Below are positions 34,923 through 43,284 of a stretch of DNA of 64,000 nucleotides, one piece after another. Every line of letters begins with the position of its first letter. Within the stretch, counting starts at the first letter, position 1. The notes beneath the pieces were generated by a model that searched no databases, was not told the origin of the DNA, and was given only the letters and a program-made list of their open reading frames with translations. The DNA is from Veillonella sp. 3891. GTDB taxonomy: Bacteria > Bacillota > Negativicutes > Veillonellales > Veillonellaceae. The stretch spans positions 25,782 through 89,781 of the forward strand of contig NZ_RQVE01000007.1 of the NCBI RefSeq assembly GCF_003992315.1, read 5' to 3'. The position numbers and the translations under genes were made by a program.

Positions 34923-36580
34923 ACCCTATTAGAGAATACTACAACGCTATCGTAGATGGTGAGGTAGTCACATCGGATCGAGTGAGACGGGTGTATAAAC
35001 ATTTGGTAGAAAAGCTAGAGAATCCAGGGCAATATATTTATGACAAAGACCGTGCAGCGCTTGCAGTAGATTTTATAGAAATGTTTTGCAAGCATTCTAA
35101 GGGGAAATGGTCAGGTAAGCCTGTTATATTGGAATTATGGCAAAAGGCATTAGTGAGTGCCTTGTTTGGTTTTATAGATAAAGATACAAAGCTTCGTGAG
35201 TATACGGAGCTTATTTTAATTGTGGCACGTAAAAACGGTAAGTCCACATTATCTGCTGCTATTGGATTGTATTTATTGATAGCTGATGGTGAGATGGGTG
35301 CCGAAATCTACAGTGCAGCAACAAAACGTGACCAAGCCAAAATCATATGGGAAGAATCAGCCAATATGATTAAGAAGTCAAAGTCATTAAGCCGTGTATG
35401 CAGCATTCGTGTGAACAAAATTATTAGTGGCACGAATGAAGGGAAATTTATTCCACTTTCATCGGAATCGAATAGCCTTGATGGATTAAACGTACACGGG
35501 GCGCTAATAGATGAGTTACACGCCATCACAGATAAGAACCTCTATGACGTTATCGTAGACGGTATGAGTGCACGTGAACAGCCATTGACGGTAATTACAT
35601 CTACGGCAGGGACTGTGCGTGAAAATATCTACGATATTAAGTACGATGAGGCATGTCAAGTAGTCGATGGATATGATGACCCAGAGGGATACCAAAATGA
35701 ACGAATCTTACCAATTGTTTATGAATTAGACCAACGTAAGGAATGGACTGACCCTAGTTGTTGGCAAAAGGCTAACCCTGGTCTAGGGACCATCAAAAAA
35801 ATAGAGCAACTGGCGGATAAGGTTAAGACGGCGCAGAACAATCCTATTTATGTCACAAATCTATTGACCAAAGATTTTAATGTGCGGGAAACATCGAGCG
35901 AAGCATTCCTTACATTCGAGCAACTAAACAATACAAGTGAGTTCGAGATAAGAGAATTAAAGCCACGGTATGGTATTGGTGGAATTGACTTATCAGCTAC
36001 TACGGATCTTACATGCGCCACAATGTTGTTTATGGTGCCTAATGATCCTGTGAAGTATGTAAAGCAAATGTATTGGATACCAGAAGAGGTATTTGATAAG
36101 CGTGTGGCAGAGGACAAAGTACCATATGATGTTTGGTATAAACGTGGATTCATTCGTAAGTCACCAGGTAATAGAATAGATTACCGATTGATTGTGGATT
36201 GGTTCACGGAATTGCAACAAGAGGATGACATCTATTTGTATAAATGTGGTTATGATGGTTGGAGCGCAGCTTATTTTGTGGAAGATATGAAAAATGAGTT
36301 TGGTCGCTCCGTCATGGAAGCGGTTATACAGGGTAAAAAAACACTTAGTGGTCCCATGAAGGCCCTTGGAGCAGAGTTAGAGGGTAAACGTATTAACTAT
36401 GGGAATAACCCCGTTCTAAAGTGGTGTATGGCCAATGTAGAAATAGACGTTGACCGCAATGGGAATATACAGCCAGTCAAATCGATTCATGCGAAGAAAC
36501 GTATAGATGGTTTTGCATCGCTGTTAGATGCCTACGTGCAATACGAGCGTTGCCAGGAAGACTATCACAACATTATATAA
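34919..36580 (+). CDS. Terminase large subunit
   Basis: 553 aa, full length. ATPase: Walker A ARKNGKST (103-110), Walker B ALIDE (195-199), coupling motif TSTAGT. Nuclease domain: GGIDLSATTDLT and the later CGYDGW aspartate. Drives DNA into the prohead and cuts it. Confidence 0.96.
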   Translation: MNPIREYYNAIVDGEVVTSDRVRRVYKHLVEKLENPGQYIYDKDRAALAVDFIEMFCKHSKGKWSGKPVILELWQKALVSALFGFIDKDTKLREYTELILIVARKNGKSTLSAAIGLYLLIADGEMGAEIYSAATKRDQAKIIWEESANMIKKSKSLSRVCSIRVNKIISGTNEGKFIPLSSESNSLDGLNVHGALIDELHAITDKNLYDVIVDGMSAREQPLTVITSTAGTVRENIYDIKYDEACQVVDGYDDPEGYQNERILPIVYELDQRKEWTDPSCWQKANPGLGTIKKIEQLADKVKTAQNNPIYVTNLLTKDFNVRETSSEAFLTFEQLNNTSEFEIRELKPRYGIGGIDLSATTDLTCATMLFMVPNDPVKYVKQMYWIPEEVFDKRVAEDKVPYDVWYKRGFIRKSPGNRIDYRLIVDWFTELQQEDDIYLYKCGYDGWSAAYFVEDMKNEFGRSVMEAVIQGKKTLSGPMKALGAELEGKRINYGNNPVLKWCMANVEIDVDRNGNIQPVKSIHAKKRIDGFASLLDAYVQYERCQEDYHNII

Positions 36581-36593
36581 AGGAGGTGAAATA

Positions 36594-37886
36594 GTGAATT
36601 TTAGAGGATTATTCAATAAAATATTTGGATATTTTACAGATGAGCCTAGAAACTTACAGAATGCAGAGTTTCTCGACGGCTATACGAATGTATTTACACC
36701 ATTCCACGGTGTTCCTTATGATGATGCAACCTTTAGAGACTGCACAGACTCCATTGCACGGCATTTGGGGAAAATGAAGTTAAAACACGTCCGAAAAACA
36801 GCCAATGGAACGATAGAGGGCAATACAGCATTAAATTATTTGCTATCTACAAGACCAAATCCGATGATGACGGCTACAGAGTTTTTAGAAAAAGTTGTAG
36901 CGCAGTACTACAACTACAATAATGCTTTCATTTATATTCAACGCGATGTAAATGGCATTGTATTAGGGCTGTATCCTATTGATTTTGGAAGTGTAGAGAT
37001 AAAGACAGATAGTAATGATGATTTGTATGTAAAATTCCAATTCCTAAACGGCAAGAATATTACTGTAAGATATGATGCGGTAATCCATATCAAGCGACAT
37101 TTCTCCACACACCAATTATTTGGTGAAGATAATTCCAAAGCAATTAAGGAAGACCTTGATATGCTCCATGCGGTAAAATCATCCATCATCAATTCTGTAA
37201 AAAATGGCAGTGCACTTCGAGGAATTATAAATTTTGAAGGGACATTACGTGAAGATGATCAAGAAAAAGCATGGAAGCGGTTTACGGACACCTACGCCAG
37301 TAGTAAGAATGGGTCGGGCATTGCCACATTAGATAATAAGGCGAGCTTTCAACAGCTGACAACCACCATTAGCACGTTCAACAAAGGACAAATGGATTTT
37401 GCAAGGGATACAGTATATAAGCATTTTGGCATCAATGAAAAAATCATCACAGGCAATTATACAGAAGATGAATACATTGCATTCTATGAATCAGTGTTAG
37501 AGCCAATTGCCATTAAGCTGACACAGGAATTTACAGAAAAGCTATTTACGAGCCGTGAAAAAGGTCATGGCAATGAAATCATCATGGAAAGCAATCGACT
37601 ATCCTACATGAGTGTTGCCAGTCGTATCAAGGTATGTGAAACGTTGTTACCGACGGGGGCAATTACAGTGAACGAAATACGTGAAATCTTTGGTTATGAA
37701 GGAGTTGAGGGTGGAGATGACAGGCTTGTTAGTCTAAACTTCACAAAATATTCAGACTTAACACAGTACCAATTAGATGAGGAGAAAGGAGGTGAAGGGA
37801 ATGAAGAAGAAAAAAGAGTTCCGAATGATGGAGATTCGAGCAATGCCACTGAATCAGGCGGAAGAGACTCAAACGAGAACGATTGA
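36594..37886 (+). CDS. HK97-type portal protein
   Basis: 430 aa from the GTG behind AAAGGAGGTGAAATA; the open frame upstream lies inside the terminase gene. Family signature regions YYNYNNAFIYIQRD and NGKNITVRYDAVIHIK are present, as is FGINEKIITG near the C-terminus. Forms the dodecameric ring for DNA entry. Its 3' end overlaps the protease gene by 86 bases. Confidence 0.95.
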   Translation: MNFRGLFNKIFGYFTDEPRNLQNAEFLDGYTNVFTPFHGVPYDDATFRDCTDSIARHLGKMKLKHVRKTANGTIEGNTALNYLLSTRPNPMMTATEFLEKVVAQYYNYNNAFIYIQRDVNGIVLGLYPIDFGSVEIKTDSNDDLYVKFQFLNGKNITVRYDAVIHIKRHFSTHQLFGEDNSKAIKEDLDMLHAVKSSIINSVKNGSALRGIINFEGTLREDDQEKAWKRFTDTYASSKNGSGIATLDNKASFQQLTTTISTFNKGQMDFARDTVYKHFGINEKIITGNYTEDEYIAFYESVLEPIAIKLTQEFTEKLFTSREKGHGNEIIMESNRLSYMSVASRIKVCETLLPTGAITVNEIREIFGYEGVEGGDDRLVSLNFTKYSDLTQYQLDEEKGGEGNEEEKRVPNDGDSSNATESGGRDSNEND

Positions 37887-38391
37887 GGGATATGCTGCCG
37901 TATTTGATGAAGAAGCTATTATGTATGTATCAGACTACACGGGATATACCTACAAAGAAGTTATTTCACGTGGAGCCTTTGATAATACAGACTTTAGCCA
38001 TTGTGTATTGAATTACAATCATGGTGGAATGATGATGGCGAGAACACAAAGTGGTACATTACGACTTACTACGGATAGTAGAGGGTTAAAGGTAGAAGCT
38101 GATATGGCCAATACCTCGAATGGAAATGATGTGTATGAACTTATCAAGCGTGGAGACTTATCAAAGATGTCATTTGCATTCACTGTGGCAAAAGAATCAG
38201 AAACAATCGATAGAGAAAATAAAATATACACACGATACGTAGAGAAAGTAGATAGTGTATATGATGTATCTATTGTAGATAATCCAGCGTATGAAGGGAC
38301 TATGGTTGCATCCAGGAATCAGCAAGCCAATGATTGGGCTCATGAAAAAGAACAACGGAAACGATTATTATTGAAGTTACGAACGATGTAG
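37801..38391 (+). CDS. HK97-family prohead protease
   Basis: 196 aa from MKKKKEFRMMEIRA behind AAAGGAGGTGAAGGG. Catalytic His in NYNHGG and Ser in SKMSFAF of the herpes-type serine protease fold. Cleaves the scaffold part of the capsid protein encoded next. Confidence 0.93.
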   Translation: MKKKKEFRMMEIRAMPLNQAEETQTRTIEGYAAVFDEEAIMYVSDYTGYTYKEVISRGAFDNTDFSHCVLNYNHGGMMMARTQSGTLRLTTDSRGLKVEADMANTSNGNDVYELIKRGDLSKMSFAFTVAKESETIDRENKIYTRYVEKVDSVYDVSIVDNPAYEGTMVASRNQQANDWAHEKEQRKRLLLKLRTM

Positions 38392-38403
38392 AAAGGAAGC
38401 ACT

Positions 38404-39555
38404 ATGAGATTAGAAGCTATTTTAAAACGTAAAAAAGAAATTCGTGCATTATTAGAAGATACAGAACAACGCAATTTGGATCTTGATGCATTGGAAAAAG
38501 AATTAGGGGAATTAGAGCAAGAAGAAGCTGAAATTCGCCGCCGTATGGAAATTTTGGAAAAAGTACCACAAGGAACAAAAGATGTTGAAAAACCAAAACA
38601 AGAAGAACGTGAAGCGGTAGATATCTATGATTCTGTAGAATATCGTAATGCATTCATGCACTATGTTGTTAAAGGTACGCCAATTCCACAAGAATATCGT
38701 GCTAATCAAAATACATTAACAACAGATATTGGTGCCGTAATTCCACCTACAACAATGAATAAAATCATTGAAAAGATGGAAAGCGTTGGTATGGTATTAC
38801 CATTGGTAACGAATACCTCCTTTAAATCTGGGTTAGCAATTCCTACATCTAATGTAGTACCAGTGGCAACCTGGGTGAACGAGGGTCAAGGTTCTGATCG
38901 TCAAAAACAAGCACCTGTAGGTAATGTAACGTTCAGTCATTTCAAATTGCAGTGCCGTGTATCTGTATCTTTGGAAACATCTGTAATGGCATTATCTGCA
39001 TTTGAATCCATGTTGACAGCGAACATTGCTAAAGCAATGGTAAAATCCATTGAAACAGCTATCATTAATGGTACTGGTACAGGTCAACCTACAGGCATTT
39101 TAAAAGAAGCTGCTGAAGGTGTAAAAATCGATGTGAAAGCCTTTGATTATGCGACATTAGTAAAAGCGGAAGGTGAATTACCAGAAGAATACGAGCAAGG
39201 TGCAATTTGGGTAATGTCCAAGAAAACATTCATGGAAATTGCTGCTATGGTAGATACAACGGGTCAACCAATTGCACGGACTAACTTTGGCATCGGGGGC
39301 AAAGTAGAACGCACTATCTTAGGTCGTACTGTATTATTGGTTCCATACTTGAAAAACTTTGATGTAGCACAAGCTGGAGATATCGTAGCGTTCATGTTCC
39401 GTTTTGAAGACTATGTATTGAATACAAACTATCAAGTAGGTATTAAAACATATGAAGATAATGAAACGGACGATATCGTACGTAAATCCACAATGATTTG
39501 CGACGGTAAACCAGTTCAGTATCATTCTTTGGTTAAATTAGCCAAGAAAGGCTAG
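38404..39555 (+). CDS. HK97-type major capsid protein
   Basis: 383 aa. Residues 1-95 form a coiled-coil delta/scaffold domain (KRKKEIRALLEDTEQRN), probably removed by the protease. The rest has the HK97 fold signatures (GAVIPPTTMNKIIEKM, FSHFKLQCRVSVSLE, AIINGTGTGQPTGIL). Confidence 0.96.
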   Translation: MRLEAILKRKKEIRALLEDTEQRNLDLDALEKELGELEQEEAEIRRRMEILEKVPQGTKDVEKPKQEEREAVDIYDSVEYRNAFMHYVVKGTPIPQEYRANQNTLTTDIGAVIPPTTMNKIIEKMESVGMVLPLVTNTSFKSGLAIPTSNVVPVATWVNEGQGSDRQKQAPVGNVTFSHFKLQCRVSVSLETSVMALSAFESMLTANIAKAMVKSIETAIINGTGTGQPTGILKEAAEGVKIDVKAFDYATLVKAEGELPEEYEQGAIWVMSKKTFMEIAAMVDTTGQPIARTNFGIGGKVERTILGRTVLLVPYLKNFDVAQAGDIVAFMFRFEDYVLNTNYQVGIKTYEDNETDDIVRKSTMICDGKPVQYHSLVKLAKKG

Positions 39556-39563
39556 GTATTTAG

Positions 39564-39905
39564 ATGGTTATTCTTGAAGATTTAAAATTGTTCTTGCGAA
39601 TTGATGAGGACATCACAGATGATGACAAATATTTGGAAGAGTCAATTTTAGCTGCAACAATTTACATCGAGCAAATGACAGGAAAACCATATAAGAATGA
39701 TCCATTGTACGATAGAGCCATCACATACATGGTGGCTCACTGGTACGAAAATAGAGATATTAACTCAACAAAAACTTTCGTACATGATTTACCATACACA
39801 CTAACACCTATCATTCAACATATTGCACTTTCACAAGCCTATTTGACGGCTAAGGAAATAGAGGATATGAAGAATAAAGCAGACGAGGTGAATACTCATG
39901 CTTAA
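39564..39905 (+). CDS. Head-tail connector (gp6-like)
   Basis: 113 aa. VILEDLKLFLRIDEDITDDD start, helical, typical of gp6/YqbG-type connectors. It follows the capsid gene after 8 bases and overlaps the next gene by 8. Confidence 0.85.
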   Translation: MVILEDLKLFLRIDEDITDDDKYLEESILAATIYIEQMTGKPYKNDPLYDRAITYMVAHWYENRDINSTKTFVHDLPYTLTPIIQHIALSQAYLTAKEIEDMKNKADEVNTHA

Positions 39906-40245
39906 CATGGATGGAATTGGACGATTAAATAAGCAAGTAGATGTATACCAATATAAAGATGAAAAAAAGGATGGCATTACTAAGCAAGTCTTGGTAAAAG
40001 CCATCCCTAATCGTATATGGGCAAGAATTGAACCATTACGTGGACGTCAATATATGGAAGTGTATAAAGAAAAGCTAGAAGAAGTCCATAAAATCATAAT
40101 ACGATATCGCAAAGGAATTACGGCAGGGATGTTGATCAAGTACCAAGATACAACATACAAAATCAATACAGTGGTAGACCCTTATATGGGTCATGTAAAA
40201 TTGGAACTCATGTGTAGCATTCATACAGCAGGTAAAAATAAATGA
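39898..40245 (+). CDS. Head-closure / head-tail adaptor
   Basis: 115 aa. NRIWARIEPLRGRQYMEVYK and HKIIIRYRKGITAGMLI are typical of SPP1 gp16-like head closure proteins. Overlaps both neighbours. Confidence 0.85.
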   Translation: MLNMDGIGRLNKQVDVYQYKDEKKDGITKQVLVKAIPNRIWARIEPLRGRQYMEVYKEKLEEVHKIIIRYRKGITAGMLIKYQDTTYKINTVVDPYMGHVKLELMCSIHTAGKNK

Positions 40246-40634
40246 AGATTGAAGAGTTTATTTCTAAAATGGATTCTTTTATTAAAGAATATCCAGAAGA
40301 ATCAAAGAAAGCCTTGCGAAAAGAAGCGAATGCCATGCGCAAGGATTTAGTAGATGCATCACCAGTTGGGAGTGGAAAGAAAAAGAAAATTTCTAAAAGC
40401 TGGAAAGTCAGCATGAAAGGATCTACAGATACCACTCAAGAAGCAACCATACGCAATACATCACCGCACTATCACCTGGTAGAACGGGGGCATGTAATGC
40501 GACACCCATCGGGCAAGGTGTTAGGATACAAGCAAGGGAGCTATTTCTTCAAGAACACGGTCGATAAAAGGCAAGACAGTTTCACAGAAAATATTGCTGA
40601 TAATCTATTTAAACAATTGAAAGGAAAGTTGTAA
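40242..40634 (+). CDS. HK97 gp10-like tail/neck protein
   Basis: 130 aa. PEESKKALRKEANAM, TSPHYHLVERGHVM, basic C-terminal half: typical HK97 gp10-like. Overlaps the next start by one base. Confidence 0.85.
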   Translation: MKIEEFISKMDSFIKEYPEESKKALRKEANAMRKDLVDASPVGSGKKKKISKSWKVSMKGSTDTTQEATIRNTSPHYHLVERGHVMRHPSGKVLGYKQGSYFFKNTVDKRQDSFTENIADNLFKQLKGKL

Positions 40635-41119
40635 TGGCCAAGCGAGTATCACAAGTAAAATTGTGGAAAAGCGTCGCAATTATGATTGAAGATGAATTTG
40701 ATAATAATGTGTATTCCGATGAAGTACGAGAAGACTTTGAAAAGCCGTGCTTTTTTATAAAATCGCTCATGCATTCACAATTACAGAATAAATTTTATAT
40801 TAAAAGAAACCTATCGATCATATGCACGTACTTTCCTGATGAAGAAAACAAAAACGAAGAACACTACATGGAGATGACTGACAGATTCTTACTATTATTC
40901 CAACGAGGAATACATGTAGAGGATAGGCATTTCGATGTCACAGATATTCACGGAGATAGAATTGGTGAAGATGAGGATATCATGCAATTCACAATTGAAA
41001 TCACCTATATGGATACAACTGGAGTTCTTGAAGAAAAAGCAGAGAATGGAGAATCAATGGATACCGTTCAAGTACGATATGAAGTAGAAACCGAGGAGGG
41101 AAGAAAATGGCAAAATTAG
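40634..41119 (+). CDS. Tail terminator-like protein (DUF6838-like)
   Basis: 161 aa. Position between gp10-like and sheath genes, and the FFIKSLMHSQLQNKFYIKRN strand pattern, fit the tail terminator of Xkd-type myophages. Confidence 0.75.
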   Translation: MAKRVSQVKLWKSVAIMIEDEFDNNVYSDEVREDFEKPCFFIKSLMHSQLQNKFYIKRNLSIICTYFPDEENKNEEHYMEMTDRFLLLFQRGIHVEDRHFDVTDIHGDRIGEDEDIMQFTIEITYMDTTGVLEEKAENGESMDTVQVRYEVETEEGRKWQN

Positions 41120-42249
41120 GAATGCCTAGTGTAGTAGTTAAATTTGTAGAAGCGGGGATTGAAGCAATCCAACGATCACAACGTGGCATTGTTGGCTTAA
41201 TTCTTGAAGATACAAAAGTATCTATTACTAAGTTAGGGCAGAAAACAGAGCAACATGAAGCATTGAAAAATCCATTTATCGTATATACGGTAGATGATAT
41301 TCCTGCTGAATTGAGTGAAAAAAACAAAGATTACATTTTGAAAGCATTGAAAGGATACAATAAGCCACCGTTAAAGATTGTTGTATATATGATGGAAACT
41401 GTACAAGGTGGTGGTGCAGATAAATTCCAAGACCCATTGAAAGCAATGCTTACGGAACGATTCGATTATTTGGCAATTCCTACAATCGAAACGGCTCAAT
41501 TGGAATACCTAGGAACATGGGTAAAAACGGCACGAGAAAACAAATTTAAAAAGGTTAAAGTAGTGTTACCTAATTATCCTGGAGACTTTGAAGGGGTCGT
41601 AAATTTTGCTAATACAAAAGTTGTTACAGCTGACAGAGAGTATAAGCCAGCAGAATATACGGCACGCATTGCGGGTTTAATTGCTGGAACCAATATGACA
41701 CAATCAGCAACCTACGCACCATTAAATGAAGTCATTGATTGTGATCGTTACACACAAGACGAAATGAACCAAATGGTCAATGAGGGTAAATTCTTTATTT
41801 GGTTTGACGGTGAGAAATTTAAAATGAGCCGTGCCGGTAATTCTTTAGTGACTACGAGCCAAGGCAAGTTAGAAGGATTCCAAACGATGAAAATCGTAGA
41901 CATCATGGACATGATGTACGATGACATTAAGAAGACAGCAGAAGATTCATACATTGGCAAATACACCAACGATTATGAAAACAAATGCTTATTGATTTCT
42001 GCAATTATGGGATACTTTAAGCAACTAGAAAATGAACGATTACTTCAAAAAGGATACAGCACATGTGAAATTGATACGGAAGCGGTTCGCACATATCAAT
42101 TATCCCATGGCTTGTATACTAAAGAAGAATTGGTGAAAATGTCCGATGATGAAGTGAAACGATTGGATACGAAGAAAATTGTATTCTTAAAAGCAAAAGT
42201 AAGACCATTAGATGCAATGGAAGATATTCAATTGCCTATTTCTATTTAA
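41107..42249 (+). CDS. Contractile tail sheath protein (XkdK-like)
   Basis: 380 aa. VVKFVEAGIEAIQRSQRGIVGLIL at the start, GLIAGTNMTQSATYAPL in the middle and a C-terminal RPLDAMEDIQLPI. Family: sheath of PBSX-type tails. This gene places the phage among contractile-tailed viruses. Confidence 0.95.
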   Translation: MAKLGMPSVVVKFVEAGIEAIQRSQRGIVGLILEDTKVSITKLGQKTEQHEALKNPFIVYTVDDIPAELSEKNKDYILKALKGYNKPPLKIVVYMMETVQGGGADKFQDPLKAMLTERFDYLAIPTIETAQLEYLGTWVKTARENKFKKVKVVLPNYPGDFEGVVNFANTKVVTADREYKPAEYTARIAGLIAGTNMTQSATYAPLNEVIDCDRYTQDEMNQMVNEGKFFIWFDGEKFKMSRAGNSLVTTSQGKLEGFQTMKIVDIMDMMYDDIKKTAEDSYIGKYTNDYENKCLLISAIMGYFKQLENERLLQKGYSTCEIDTEAVRTYQLSHGLYTKEELVKMSDDEVKRLDTKKIVFLKAKVRPLDAMEDIQLPISI

Positions 42250-42261
42250 CAAGGGGGTAAC

Positions 42262-42699
42262 ATGAAGAACTTTGAAGCACAACAGGTGATGACAGGCTCT
42301 CACGGTCAAGTATGGATTGACGGAGACCTAGTTGCAGAAGTCACAGCGTTTAAAGCGGTAACAAAATTAAAAAAAGAAGAAGTAAAAAAAGCAAAGACAA
42401 TGTCTACGCAATATAAATATGTAGGGTACGAAGGTTCGGGAAATATTACGATGAACAAAGTATCTTCGTTATTATTAAAAAAATGTGCGGAAAACATTAA
42501 AAAAGGAAAAGCCACAAAGTGCCATGTTGTAGCGCAATTGGATGATCCTGATGCAATCGGAGTAGAAACGATTAGTATCTACGACGTGACATTCGATTCA
42601 ACTACATTAGCAAATTGGAAAGTTGGAAGTATCGTTGAAGAATCTGTAGATTTTACATTCACAGACTTTGACATTATTGATATGGCTACAGGAGAATAG
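42262..42699 (+). CDS. Tail tube protein (XkdM-like)
   Basis: 145 aa. MTGSHGQVWIDGDLVAEVTAF start and KYVGYEGSGNITMNKV are characteristic. Builds the inner tube within the sheath. Confidence 0.93.
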   Translation: MKNFEAQQVMTGSHGQVWIDGDLVAEVTAFKAVTKLKKEEVKKAKTMSTQYKYVGYEGSGNITMNKVSSLLLKKCAENIKKGKATKCHVVAQLDDPDAIGVETISIYDVTFDSTTLANWKVGSIVEESVDFTFTDFDIIDMATGE

Positions 42700-42703
42700 G
42701 AAA

Positions 42704-43123
42704 ATGAGTTTATTAGAAAAATTATTATCTGCTGATGCAGGCATTATCTTAAAGGAAACAAAAACAGAAGTAGAAGTGCCAAGATTAACAAAGTTATTGG
42801 GCGAACCATTTATTGTAGAATTAAAAGAATTACCATACCAACAAATTGAGGAAGCACGGAATTTTGCGACTAGCGGTAAGGGAAAACATCAAGTTATTGA
42901 TAATGGGAAATTCACATCCATCGTACTATCTAAAACAATCGTAACACCAGATTTAGCAGACCGTGATTTACATCAAAAGTTTGGGGTTACAAACAAATTG
43001 GATTGCATCAAAAAATTATTTAAGCCTGGAGAAATCGAACTACTAGCAACAAAAGTATTTGAATTATCTGGCTACAGCGATGAAGCGGTGCAGGATGTTG
43101 TTGAAGATGTAAAAAACGGATAA
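42704..43123 (+). CDS. Tail assembly chaperone, short form (XkdN-like)
   Basis: 139 aa from MSLLEKLLSADAG behind ATAGGAAA. XkdN-like (PRLTKLLGEPFIVELKELPY). The last codons read GTA AAA AAC GGA TAA, which places a classical A_AAA_AAC -1 slippery heptamer at 43111-43117, just before the stop. Confidence 0.9.
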   Translation: MSLLEKLLSADAGIILKETKTEVEVPRLTKLLGEPFIVELKELPYQQIEEARNFATSGKGKHQVIDNGKFTSIVLSKTIVTPDLADRDLHQKFGVTNKLDCIKKLFKPGEIELLATKVFELSGYSDEAVQDVVEDVKNG

Positions 43124-43284
43124 CATCCGATAGTGACATGAATTTGGCATTTTATTTATTTGCCAATCACCACATGAAACCATCGGATGTATTTAAAATG
43201 GGTCATGGAGAAAAGACAATTCTTCATGCCTTTGTTGATGAAGAAATAAGATTACACAAGGAGGCACGGAAGAATAATGAGTAA
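43117..43284 (+). CDS. Frameshift extension of the tail assembly chaperone
   Basis: A -1 shift at 43111-43117 continues through RITSDSDMNLAFYLFANHHM to a stop at 43282-43284, adding about 55 residues. This is the G/GT-type arrangement of tail chaperones located between tube and tape measure genes. An internal ATG at 43138 could also start it. The tape measure start overlaps its end. Confidence 0.8.
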   Translation, partial: RITSDSDMNLAFYLFANHHMKPSDVFKMGHGEKTILHAFVDEEIRLHKEARKNNE

